The translations under genes and the position numbers were made by a program. Below, piece by piece: positions 20,253 through 28,656 of a DNA stretch of 28,656 nucleotides (positions are counted from its first letter, which is position 1; every line of letters starts with the position of its first letter). The notes under the pieces are model-generated. The model did not search any database. It was given only the letters and a program-made list of their open reading frames with translations, and was not told the DNA's origin. Source of the DNA: Sperchopsis tessellata (lineage: Eukaryota; Arthropoda; Insecta; Coleoptera; Hydrophilidae); the NCBI GenBank assembly GCA_033557685.1, contig JAWQRN010000532.1, forward strand, positions 1-28,656, given 5' to 3'.

Positions 20253-21389
20253 CTAAGTGACAAAAGAAAATATATAATTTACTATCATCTCTGTACAATA
20301 GTCAAAATTTCTCAACCACATATAATTTATACTTATAGAAACTTGGATTCTTTTTAATGAGCAACATCTTAATACTCTTCTCATTGACCTAAAATTATTG
20401 ATTAAAATATTTTTGCGTTGTAAATAAATATGTATAATTTAATTTTTTCAACTATCACAGGTTTAAAACTCTGCAGATGAGGTATTATATCTTTCTTACA
20501 AAAATAGATTTATTACAACATGCAAATTGTTGGTAAGAAAGGGTTAGACACACAACTTAAAGTCAACTTCAAATGTAGACAGAGCCTGTCACTGCAAATC
20601 AACATAAAATACTAAATTCAACATGCCTCAAAATTGACACTTAGTATTAGGTTCATTTCCCCATTGTGAAATGTCTCAAAGTGCAAGTTTGCAGATGAAA
20701 AAAAATTATACTGTCTAAACCATACATCATATACACTGGATAACTGAAGCATATAAGAACAAATAAAAAAATATAACGACATCTATATCATGATATACCC
20801 TACTATATCATTTTATACAATGTAGATAATGTATCGCTATTTCAGAGACAACACAGAATTCCATATGTACATTTCATACCATACATGAACTGAAAAATAA
20901 GCTTACATAAAAATATAATAGTGATTTGATAATTAAGTAGCTTCCATGTATTTTTGTTTAACAAAATAATGAGAAAAAAATTTGTCACTACATTTAAAAT
21001 TCCTGCCAATACTTTTGTGCAATCTCTAAAACAGACATAAAAAATAAATATAGCCAAACAATACAAATTAATATCACATGTGCAATCATAACGTTTCATA
21101 GTTTTGTAGAGTATTGTCAATTCAGTGTGTATGATCAAAGGTCTTAACAATACAATGAAGAAATTGAATAATAAAAGATTAGTATGAGAATATTACTGAG
21201 CTGAATGAAATATACCCTTCTTAATTTGATGTATACTTCTTAGAGTTTACAAATGAATTAAAGCATTCAATGCTGATGCTATTATACTAAATAACAAATG
21301 GGAGAATAATCTATACATTAATACAAACATTATTGTAATATAGCATTGCTCAATAAATATCTATAAATACATATCTTTATCTTTGCCGA
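20253..21389. other. Intron, no recognised feature
   Basis: AT-rich intron. The 102-codon minus frame at 20842-21150 is hydrophobic and low in complexity and is not called a gene. Confidence 0.4.
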
Positions 21390-21585
21390 AGTTTTGTCCA
21401 CCGTTGTAGGAGACATCAAGACATGTAGCTCTTAAAAGTGCTGAATGTAAACTGCCATGCTGCTCTAAAAGTATTGACTGACATGTGGCTCTGAAAAGTG
21501 CTAATCATAGACTGTTAGCCTACACCAAGCCCTTTTAAGAGCTACACGTATTGATAATGTCTCCAGCAATGGTGGACGAAATAAC
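21390..21585. mobile_element. Small inverted-repeat element with internal minisatellite (copy B)
   Basis: The left end reads TTTTGTCCACCGTTGTAGGA, then GACATCA and a TAGCTCTTAAAAG unit. The right end (about 21528-21585) read on the minus strand gives TTTCGTCCACCATTGCTGGA, GACATTATCA and the same TAGCTCTTAAAAG. So about 55-bp inverted arms enclose three units of the minisatellite also seen at 9599-9704. No coding sequence is present, and the whole is about 200 bp. This architecture suggests a non-autonomous DNA transposon (MITE-like). Target duplications were not identified. Confidence 0.65.
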
Positions 21586-21959
21586 AGCAAAAAGAAAAGC
21601 CTATACATGGTTATCTCCCGGAAAACTTGAAGATATGTACTGTAACCATGGAAGAACATTTCGTTGCCCTAATATCAAATGGTGTTCTTTCCATCAAAGG
21701 TAATTGAAATAAACTTATATGAATAAATACAATATGATTGCTTTTGTAATATATGATTCATTAGCCGGCCTAGTTATAAGCAGCTCAGTAGGCACCTCTT
21801 ATTAATACTAATAAAATATAGCACCAAAATTTAGTTTTTTACAAAATTGGAGCTAAAAGGTTTTAAATTAGGGTGACGATTTCATGCTCATTCTACATTT
21901 AATTCAAGAGTTATTATACTCATATTATTTAAAATAATTAAAGCACTAATTACAATTAC
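21586..21959. other. Intron, no recognised feature
   Basis: Sequence between the small inverted-repeat element and the donor of the first Ecm29 exon in the window. Nothing identifiable. Confidence 0.4.
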
Positions 21960-22290
21960 CATTATTTTCCGCTAGCAAATTCATAAAAGCATTTTGCAAA
22001 ATTTTTAGTTTATTTTTTACTGGTTCTCGTTCACCGCAACTCTTCAGGATAGCTAACAACCAAATTGCAGAAGCTTGTTTAGCATTTGGGTGCAGCTCTC
22101 TGGCAAATCTTAGCAGCTCATCAAGGAGCCACTCTAAATGTTCATTACTTGGTTCTTCTAACATAGTACTGTTTGGTGTATAGTCATTCGAAAGAACAGT
22201 CCAAGCATCGCGAGCCTCAGGTGACCAAATGCTCTGAACACACATTACCAAAGACTCCCCAATTGTGAAATGGACCTCAACATCTTTTGT
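21960..22290 (-). CDS. Ecm29: Ecm29 exon, first in window (331 nt)
   Basis: The acceptor tttattttacag precedes ACAAAAGATG and the donor is AATG|GTAATT. It opens in phase 0 (Thr-Lys-Asp-Val-Glu-Val-His-Phe) and leaves one base for the next exon. It encodes 110 residues, including LLDELLRFARELHPNAKQ and ASAIWLLAILKSCGEREPVK, which match the ECM29 block where a conserved IWLL helix follows a stretch of predicted HEAT helices. A leucine TTG at 22251 could be mistaken for a start, but the frame stays open to the acceptor, so this is internal coding sequence. The intron downstream (20253-21959) carries a small inverted-repeat element. Confidence 0.93.
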
Positions 22291-22382
22291 CTGTAAAATA
22301 AAATAAACTTTATTTGTTTGATAGTTAAAAAATTTAAACCATAATGGTACAAAACCTGAAATGTACCAAAAAACGCGTATGT

Positions 22383-23170
22383 ACCTAAAACATTGAAACT
22401 GGCCTAGTATACACCGCGTTACCTATATTTAGGTCGCTATATACACCGCATCTTGAGTACCTGACCTGAAATAGGCATCATACCTACAGTAGGTAACTTG
22501 CTTAGGTCGCCCCTCTACGGAGCTCTCTTTGGTTTCTAGGCAAAGCTAAAAATGCAGATTTCTATATTACCAGACATCATCAGCTAACTTGTTAAAAATT
22601 AAACTAACTCAAATGTTTCTTAATTTTATGGAAAATATGTCTGGATAATAGAATGGGCCTATAACCTAAAAGATCGTCCATTTCCTCAAAAAAGTAAATG
22701 AAGACCTATTTGCACCACTAACCCCATTGCTTCTTTAACAGCTATAATATTTTTCTTTCAGATGATTCATTTGTAATTCATTGTTTGTAAATATCATCAT
22801 GTTTATTTATTTTTAGACGACCATTAGTCGCATTACTTCGTTTTTGCTGCATAATGTTAAGAAATAATGTATCTCTGCCTCACTCCAGTTCAAGCCTTTT
22901 ATTTTCTTCGCACATGACATTTTAAAATCTACGTTTAAATTTGTCTATGTAAATTTAATGTCAACGAGTTTTAATTCAAACTTTTAAAAGTCAAGTCGTA
23001 CTCCACCAAGTAGCGTATTTTGGTATTTTCTTGGTAAAGTGACCTACTTCAGACCAGCGTTTACACCAATACGAACTATTTAGGTAAGGTACCTAAGCGT
23101 TATTTACGTTACCTATTGTAGGTCAGGCCAAGCAAAATGTTGACCTGACCTAACATAACCTAGTGACCTT
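22383..23170. mobile_element. Possible decayed DNA transposon with ACCTA/TAGGT boxes
   Basis: Two clusters of ACCTA/TAGGT boxes, at 22383-22507 and 23041-23168, bracket about 530 bp. The left cluster includes the palindrome TACCTACAGTAGGTA (22481-22495). GTTACCTATATTTAGGTCGC (left) resembles GTTACCTATTGTAGGTCAGG (right), and GGCCTAG on the left faces CAGGCCA on the right. Dense oriented subterminal boxes around an interior with a short SANT-like frame (22816-22920, minus) suggest a DNA transposon of the Harbinger type or similar. The exact ends and target duplication could not be set. Confidence 0.4.
22816..22920 (-). pseudogene. SANT/Myb-like DNA-binding domain fragment
   Basis: From an ATG at 22920 the minus strand reads MSCAKKIKGLNWSEAEIHYF followed by LTLCSKNEVMRLM and a stop. 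The (N)W(S/T)..E...(F)L.L pattern resembles the first helix of the Myb/SANT-like or MADF domains found in Harbinger-associated proteins. A shift of frame after the stop gives GRLKINKHDDIYKQ, like the second-helix stretch (N)K..D(I)(Y/F)..(I). It is too short and broken to be functional. Confidence 0.4.
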
Positions 23171-23859
23171 AAAAACTCTTTTTTAATGAATAGTGGTGCT
23201 AGGTATATCGGTTCTCGATAATCTGTTTACTTTTACACTTATGATGTGTAACAGAGCATATACAAATACAATACATTCATTGTTGGTTAATATTTCCCCA
23301 AATTTTTACTCGAGTAATTTCTTCACAGCTTGTTTAATATTTTATTATAATGAAGTATTTAACAACAAAAATAGTTATTTTGCAGATATTTAAGTTGAAA
23401 GACTGTATTAAAAACTTTCATGTTAATTCATTTATGGCAACAGTTTGAAACACTCTCAATCCAATCGACGAATCATACTTCCATTTTATAAAAATATATT
23501 GAAGGGTGACGAGCATATATTATATTCGTATACAGATATGTGGTTCTCGATTCTCGGTTATTGTTTTTAAGTACAAACGTAATCCTCACGGATTGGTCAC
23601 ATTACGGCTGTCTCAATTGTACTAACCTGATAACTCTGATGTATTATGAAAATTTCCAAATTGTTAACGTAATAATTTTTAAAGTAAATTGAACAGAAAG
23701 TTTATAAATACTCTTCCTGATATTGCCTATAATGTAAATTATTAAATGAATTCAAATTGTATTACATTATTGTAAAGAACTGCAAGAGATTTGATATCAT
23801 ATATACAAAGAATTTTGTAGTATTTATTTTGTATGAAGATAGTTGTACACTCTATTATA
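23171..23859. other. AT-rich spacer left of the gypsy element
   Basis: No gene. The plus frame at 23193-23393 is not recognised. The left edge of the retroelement LTR may begin somewhere after 23700 but cannot be placed exactly. Confidence 0.4.
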
Positions 23860-23991
23860 AAGTAATTCTATGAATGTACATTTGAAATAATGGAAATTAT
23901 ATTGACAGGTATGGTATCAAGCAGTGTGAATTCTTTGAATATAATTGTACTTGTTGAACTGTTTTGTGAACCCGTAAAAACATTACAGTGG
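23860..23991 (+). repeat. Putative 5' LTR remnant (right part)
   Basis: The segment ending TGTTTTGTGAACCCGTAAAA, CATTACAG aligns with the region ending at 27339. Upstream similarity fades, so only the last 50-130 bp can be proposed. It is directly followed by TGGTATCAGGTGC, consistent with a primer-binding site starting TGG. Confidence 0.35.
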
Positions 23992-24057
23992 TATCAGGTG
24001 CACGGTTTAAACGGTTGTTAACAGACTACATTAAATAGTTAAAATAAATGTGATAAA

Positions 24058-24790
24058 TGAAAACTAGGGCAACTAAGAAAATGGCAGACACAGAAGAAAA
24101 AATCAAAGAACCAATGAACAAGAATCAAATTCTGCTAATGTCCAGAACATCCTGAAAGAAAATTAAAAAAATTTAGTAAACTAAAAAAAAATTCTAGAAA
24201 ATGTGAAGACAAAATAGAACAGAAACTTGAAGAATCTTCCAGAAAAAGTGAGGAGAATTCTAGAACGTTTGAAATAAAAATAGAACACAAGCTAGAAGAA
24301 ATGGAGCTGTTATTTATATGAAGGAGAGGTTACTGAAATTAGGCAATGAAGAAGTAAGTCTGGGCCTTCCTGGGTCTAAGCTAATCAGTTAGTGCCTCCT
24401 ACTTACCGATGATGTCACAACCCCGTCTATGTCTGAACAAATAATACAAACTAAGATTGAAAATGAAATGGATGATTTCAGATTAGGTCTTACTGAATCT
24501 TGTGTAGAAAATCCAATCAAAAATGGAGTTCTGGTAGGAAGAGCCCTAGATAGTTACCAAGATGCAATTCCAGTTCGTAACAGTTGCTCAATGTGAAGAT
24601 GATGGAGTACACATAAATGAGAATAAAAGATTATTTAAGGAAAATAAAAGCCGAATTGCAGATGATCTAAAAAATGTATCAACAATGGAAGAAAACAAGT
24701 GCTAGAACTTCTAAGGCAATTCCAAGTCATATTCACTACTGGAGAGGAAGACTACGATCGTACCAATGTGATACAACATAAGATCGACAC
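24058..24790 (+). pseudogene. Gypsy 5' coding remnant (gag/protease debris)
   Basis: An ATG at 24058 gives MKTRATKKMADTEEKIKEPM, then stops accumulate. A later frame includes ENEMDDFRLGLTES and VGRALDSYQDAIPVRN, the last resembling the (L)ARA...(I/V)PVR(V)(L/M)N stretch that precedes RT in many gypsy elements. No CCHC knuckle was seen. The protease active site (D(T/S)G) is not clearly present; the DTGSA at about 24788-24802 belongs to the start of the RT region. Confidence 0.45.
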
Positions 24791-25420
24791 CGGTAGCGCC
24801 ACCGCTATATAGCTGCATCCAAGACGTTTACCGCAGGCTAAATGGGAAGAAGCTGAAGACCTGCTGTAGAAAATACAACAACAGGGCGTCATAGAACCTT
24901 CCAGTAATCCTTGGGCCTCACCTTTTGTTCTGGTTTTTAAGTAAGATGGATCTACAACATTTTATGTAGACTATAGAAGACTGAACGACGTAACAAAGGA
25001 TTGTTACCCTCTGCCACCAATAGATAACACTTTCGTCACCTTGGTAGGATCACAATGATTCTCAACATTAGACTTGAAGAGTGGTTATTGGGACGTTAAG
25101 CTGGACCGTAAACACTGACAAAAGAAAGCTTTTACTACAGGATCAGGGCTGTGGCAGTTCAGCGTCATACCATTTGAAAAACATAAGGGACTGGTTATCA
25201 AAGGTTTATCTTGGAAGACCTGTATGGTTTACCTTAACGATGTCATCGTAATCGATAGGACATTTGAAGAATTTGAAGGTTTTTTGAAGATTGAAAAATG
25301 CCCAAAAATATAAAAATGCCACCTATTCAAGAAGAAAGTAAAATATCATGGACATGTGATGTCCAGCAAAGGTGTAGCGACAGATCCCGATAAAATCTCA
25401 CCAGTGGAGAAATGGCCAAC
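24790..25420 (+). pseudogene. Gypsy reverse transcriptase, inactivated
   Basis: RT motifs are visible through stops: HPRRLPQAK, QQGVIEPSSNPWASPFVLV, FYVDYRRLNDVTKDCYPLP, FSTLDLKSGYWDVKL (catalytic Asp block), TTGSGLWQFSVIPF, then MVYLNDVIV. In gypsy elements the last is YLDD(V/I)(I/L)V; here the first Asp of the DD pair is Asn. The block between VIPF and the YLND box, which should carry G(L)CNAP.TF...M, is reduced to about 15 residues (FEKHKGLVIKGLSWKTC), a deletion. HGHVMSSKGVATDPDKI follows normally. Confidence 0.85.
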
Positions 25421-25960
25421 CCCGAGAAGTAAGCATAATATAAGAAGTTACCTGAGACTCTGTATTTACTATTGAAGATTAGTCCCAGGGTTTGCTTATA
25501 TAGCTAAACCTTTGCATAACCTGATGGAAAAAACGAGAACATTCGAATGGACAGAAAATTGCCAAGAGACGTTTGAAGAATTGAATGAAATCTTAACTAA
25601 CGCTCCAATCCTTAGTTATCCTCGAATGGAAGTTCATTTTGGTCACTGCATTAAGGCCATACTCTCGCAAATCGAAGATGGTCAGGAAACAGTGATTGAT
25701 TACTTCAGCAAGTCCTACTAAAAGCCTGAAAAGAACTACAGTAGTCACAAAACAAGAACTAATGGCCATTGTCAAAATTATAGAGGACTTCCATAAGTAC
25801 CTACATGGAAAGCAATTCCTCCTTAGAACAAATCATGCTGCCCTACAATGGTTTCTTCGCTTTAAAAATCCAGATGGTCAGTTTGTTGGCTAGGAAAACT
25901 CCAAAAATATCACTTTACCACCGTACACCGTAGAGGTAAGATCCATAACACACATGCTGT
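25420..25960 (+). pseudogene. Gypsy RNase H region, inactivated
   Basis: Plus-strand translation gives RTFEWTENCQETFEELNEIL and APILSYPRM, then jumps after about five residues to AILSQIEDGQETVIDYFSKS. The expected T(D)AS..(G/A)(I/L)GAVL block, with the first catalytic Asp, is missing, so a deletion has removed it. After a frameshift come VTKQELMAIVKIIEDFHKYL (catalytic Glu block), LHGKQFLLRTNHAALQWFL (DH becoming NH) and FTTVHRRGK. The RNase H is therefore dead at more than one active-site position. Confidence 0.8.
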
Positions 25961-26179
25961 CAAGAAGACCCTGCCCATTGGAGTGTAAACATTTCCAACG
26001 CCTGTAAGAAAGAATGGAGATGCTAACAGTCTCTTGCTCAACAGTCAAGGTGGAAGGATGGACAGATGACGAAATAAAAGGAGTACAAAAAGACAAAGAC
26101 CTACGACCAATTACGAACTGAAAGAAGTAGTGAACCAGAGCCAAGTAGTGAAAACTTACTGGGCACAGTGGAACTCACT

Positions 26180-27200
26180 GAATATGGTAAATGGATTGTT
26201 GAAGAGAGCTTTAGAAAACGAGAAGGGAGATGAAAAGAAAAACAATAGGGAAAGTTCAAGAATGGTTCTATTGGGTCAGCAGTCACAGGGATGTCAAAAA
26301 ATGGTGTAGGAAAAAAGAAAGGCTCTGATAAAACAGTATAGTTTAGGGAGACCGTTCGAGAGAATTGCTAGACATAGCTGGGTAGTTCCTAGAGACTAAT
26401 TACTGGCAAAAACTACATAATGGTTGCCATAGATTATTTCAGTAGATGAGTTGAGGCATATGCCCTACAAAACTAGGAAGTCGCGACAGTTGCTGAAGTG
26501 TTGATTAGGGGGTTCTTCAGTAGATTTGGGGTATCTCCAGAACACCAATCTGATCAAAGAATAAACCTTGAATCAAAGTTGTTCCAGGAGACCTGGAAAC
26601 TACTTGGGATAAGGAAGACGCGAACTACACCATTACACCCTCAGTCTGATGGAATTGTGGAGCGAATGAATCGCACCATGGGCAAATACCTATCCAAAGT
26701 TGTTTCCGCACATCAAAGAGATTGGATTCCTCTATTATATACCGCTCAACTATTAACGAAACGACTGCTTGAGTGATTTTTGAAAAGAAATAAGATTACC
26801 TAGAAACTTGATTTTTGGCAGCCAGTGAGATGAACATGAAGCAGGTGATAATTATGTCGACAAACTAAGAAAAAAGATTGATGATAATCACAGTCTTGTC
26901 CGAAACAGCATCCAGACTGCAAGCGATAGAATGAAGAAAAAATACTATGTATGAGCCAACGCTGGATGATTCAAGGAAGACAATCTAGTCTGGTTGTATA
27001 ATCCACAATGCGGATGTTCCATGGTATTTCCAAGGAGTTCTGCAAGCGATTCCAGGGATTTGATGAACTGCATACAATGTCTACGTTACTGAGCAGATAT
27101 GGCCCATCTCATCAGAAAATAAGAGAACATACCGGCAGACTCGACACTACCCACCTGCATATAAAAGCAAAGAGGTCCTGGCCAGACAGCAATTAAAGTT
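26180..27200 (+). pseudogene. Gypsy integrase, inactivated
   Basis: Zinc-binding debris FYWVSSHRDVKKWCRK (about 26260-26310) precedes the core. Core motifs are MVAIDYFSR, stop, VEAYALQN (first Asp), RFGVSPEHQSDQ (second Asp; the usual Gly after DQ is Arg) and TTPLHPQSDGIVERMNRTMG (catalytic Glu). The C-terminal part shows NYVDKLRKKIDDNHSLVRNS, RMKKKYYV and KEDNLVWLYNPQ, a chromodomain-free integrase tail of ordinary gypsy type. The frames at 26498-26776 and 27008-27196 are the longest surviving pieces. Confidence 0.85.
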
Positions 27201-27207
27201 AGAGACG

Positions 27208-27340
27208 TGTCAATTTGATTATAACAATTAGAATACAGTTGTAGAATTTATCATTGTGTTGATGAAAACTAAACACTTTAAATTAAATATATATTAAATT
27301 TTTTGAACTGTTATTTGTTGATCAATAAAAACGGTACAGT
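27208..27340 (+). repeat. Putative 3' LTR remnant
   Basis: TGTCAATTTGATTATAAC (from 27212) directly follows a purine-rich AAAGTTAGAGACG stretch, as at a polypurine tract/LTR junction. The end TTGAACTGTTATTTGTTGAT, CAATAAAAACGGTACAG matches the end at 23991. CAATAAAA could be the LTR polyadenylation signal. The LTR would be short (about 130 bp) or internally deleted. Confidence 0.35.
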
Positions 27341-27859
27341 ATAAAGTATTTATGCGTAGCATACATATACATATGCATACATTGTTATATTTGGAAAACA
27401 AACTCTTACAAGTCTACCTACTACTGGAAAATATTTATATAATCCAAGTATATCTACAAATATCCACATAACTGCAAACTTTTGTAAAATTTAACTGTAG
27501 ATCAAATGGCCAGTTGTCGTATTAAATAGCAGTTCCATCAATAACGATGTTACCACAAAATGTGATTCTCTATATTCTTCACAGTAAATATATACTAAAT
27601 AAATTATTTCATTCTCATAAAAAATAATAAATCAAACAAACAGAATAAATATTACTCAACTAATAGTTTCAAAATTTTAAAAAAGTCAACTAATAATGCA
27701 CTCACTTATCAAATTTGAATATGCGATGTTATCACATCATATGCATTAACTAAAATGGAGAATCAAAAACAGATAAGTCAGAATACCTCTATTAATTACA
27801 TGTGAAATGATTTAATTACGAGTTCATTTGCCCATTCTTTCAGTGGTTTCAAAATAAGT
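27341..27859. other. AT-rich spacer, no feature
   Basis: Sequence between the gypsy element and the decayed minus-strand reading frame. Contains TACATATACATATGCATAC simple sequence near 27360. No gene was recognised. Confidence 0.5.
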
Positions 27860-27866
27860 GTCAAAA

Positions 27867-28310
27867 TGATCAAATACTAGACATGCACGGCGGCAATGAA
27901 AAGTTTCTTCTACTTTCTGGTGCATCAACAGCGCCTTCTACGCATGTGTCATATTCGTGGACATTAGCAAACTAGTGTTTCAATGCAAATTCCACTTGAT
28001 CCTCTTTTCCAGTGTTCAAATTGTCTTTTTTTGCAGCATCTTCTATTTCAACATGTTTTTTTTTAATTTTACACAAATATACTAGCACAGTATTTAATTG
28101 CACTGCCGCATTCTGCTGGCTAATTTTCAGAAAACTTATCATACCGTTCTGAAAACATATTTCTTTCTTTTAAACTGAGATCTCTTTTTCTATATCCATA
28201 ATTGCACCGGGTTAGAATAGATCTGACATATCATCGCATTCATTCACGGTAGAAACTAGACACACATGTGCATTGGCAAAGAGTGGCCCGCTCGAATTTG
28301 AGCATAATAG
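27867..28310 (-). pseudogene. Unidentified decayed reading frame
   Basis: One minus frame stays coherent for about 440 nt with three internal stops. Recognisable stretches are LFANAHVCLVSTVNECDDMS, MDIEKEISV (ATG at 28199), NAAVQLNTVLVYLCKIKKK, HVEIEDAAKKDNL, GKEDQVEFALKH and FANVHEYDTCVEGAVDAPES. The composition (charged, low in simple sequence) is unlike the AT-rich surroundings, which suggests an old protein. I do not recognise the family. FANAHV...VNE and FANVHE...VEG look like a weak internal repeat. Confidence 0.35.
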
Positions 28311-28656
28311 GAAAATTCAGGAAACTAGGTGCCCTTGGACGAAAACTATCATAAAAAAAAAATGATAACATAAACCAAAGTAATGATTACTATAAACGAT
28401 GTTTTTCGTATATAGTATTATACAGCCGCACTTCGTAATAGTGATAGCAACACCCAAATGATCACATTATCTGTAATTACAATGAACGGGTTTTACTGCA
28501 TTTGATAAATTTTTGGTGTCAAAATATGGTTGTAAAACATTATATTTTTTACAAATAAATTCACTTTTGATCTGCTATTTTCTACTACAGTACATGTTAT
28601 GGGTATCATTAAATTCATAATAATCTACTGAATAATAAGTGTACCATTGTATAGTA
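28311..28656. other. Right-end sequence, no gene
   Basis: AT-rich. On the minus strand a CAGTAAAACCCGTTCATTGT stretch begins at about 28501. It resembles the CAGTA(A/T)AACC(T/C)CG-type ends of pogo-like transposons, but no matching partner end was found. No Ecm29 exon was recognised here. Confidence 0.35.

Larger units (their letters stand above)
1527..22290 (-). other. Ecm29: Ecm29 gene body (nine internal exons; both ends outside the window)
   Basis: This spans the part of the proteasome scaffold/adaptor ECM29 gene inside the window. ECM29 is a large protein of HEAT/armadillo-like repeats (about 1,850 residues in humans). It binds 26S proteasomes, bridges the regulatory and core particles, restrains defective or stressed proteasomes and links them to membranes and motor proteins. 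Nine exons were joined by eye at GT-AG sites. Phases agree at every junction and the sum is 1977 nt, 659 codons without a stop. The order of conserved blocks (LSTYKELCSLASDL, WNSKKGAAFGF, LTDRN, SWTMKAQ) matches the C-terminal half of animal ECM29 as I recall it. The N-terminal exons should lie beyond 28656 and the C-terminal exons before position 1. No promoter, start codon, stop codon or polyadenylation site of this gene was found in the window. Confidence 0.93.
23860..27340 (+). mobile_element. Decayed Ty3/gypsy LTR retrotransposon
   Basis: Pol domains occur in gypsy order on the plus strand: RT, RNase H, integrase zinc-binding region, integrase core, integrase C-terminus. Terminal sequences TTGAACTGTT, then AAAAACATTACAG (ending 23991) and TTGAACTGTTATTTGTTGAT, then AAAAACGGTACAG (ending 27339), look like the two LTR 3' ends. 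A primer-binding-site-like TGGTATCAGGTGC follows at 23992. Gag and protease are largely lost: only about 790 bp lie between the putative primer site and the RT region. Numerous stops, frameshifts and deletions make it inactive. Clade assignment beyond Ty3/gypsy is not attempted. Confidence 0.8.

Noticed and set aside
20842..21150. 102-codon minus-strand open frame
   Set aside because: AT-rich intronic translation with no similarity to ECM29 or other families.
25890..26286. Two minus-strand open frames in the gypsy element
   Set aside because: Antisense shadows of plus-strand RNase H/integrase sequence.
22291..28656. Search for an upstream Ecm29 exon
   Set aside because: No minus-strand segment matching the ECM29 sequence that should precede TKDVEVHF was recognised, so the next exon is taken to be outside the window.

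Overview
This window is eukaryotic nuclear DNA, most likely from an insect or another arthropod. It is visibly AT-rich, it carries one intron-split gene with GT-AG junctions, and the introns hold decayed arthropod-type transposable elements (mariner, Jockey/CR1-like LINEs, Ty3/gypsy, pogo/Tigger-like, hAT-like). There are no operons, ribosome-binding sites, CRISPR arrays or intact mobile-element genes. A beetle or another insect with a large, repeat-rich genome would fit, but the sequence does not fix the order.

The only conserved host gene I can support is on the minus strand: nine consecutive internal exons of the proteasome adaptor/scaffold ECM29 (Ecm29; human ECPAS/KIAA0368). From 5' to 3' on the minus strand they lie at 22290-21960, 20252-20078, 17449-17161, 15016-14774, 10522-10401, 10346-10124, 6795-6639, 2021-1863 and 1804-1527. 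The junctions keep phase throughout and add up to 1977 nt, exactly 659 codons with no stop. The encoded segment is the C-terminal half of the HEAT-repeat solenoid. The N-terminal exons lie to the right of the window and the last exons to the left. Two introns are only 54 and 58 bp, while the others run from about 1.7 to 4.6 kb and are filled with repeats.

Region by region from the left: 1-1526 is downstream intron with one possible tiny exon. The 2022-6638 intron holds pogo/Tigger-like and hAT-like transposase fragments plus short repeats. The 6796-10123 intron holds a LINE fragment split by a dead mariner, a second LINE 3' end with an (AAAT)n tail, and a short minisatellite. The 10523-14773 intron holds a tRNA-derived SINE and an antisense LINE with a foreign insert. 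The 15017-17160 intron holds another antisense LINE. The 17450-20077 intron holds a 130-bp duplication and a fold-back structure with a hammerhead-ribozyme-like core. The 20253-21959 intron holds a small inverted-repeat element with an internal minisatellite. Beyond 22290 are a possible DNA transposon rich in ACCTA/TAGGT boxes with a SANT-like ORF, a heavily mutated Ty3/gypsy element (about 23.9-27.3 kb) and an unidentified decayed reading frame.

Nothing here is a clear new system. The most unusual items are the fold-back/hammerhead-like locus (18220-18860), the inverted-repeat/minisatellite family (21390-21585, related copy 9569-9704) and the ACCTA-box element (22383-23170). All identifications come from reading the sequence and from recalled family features; no database search was run.
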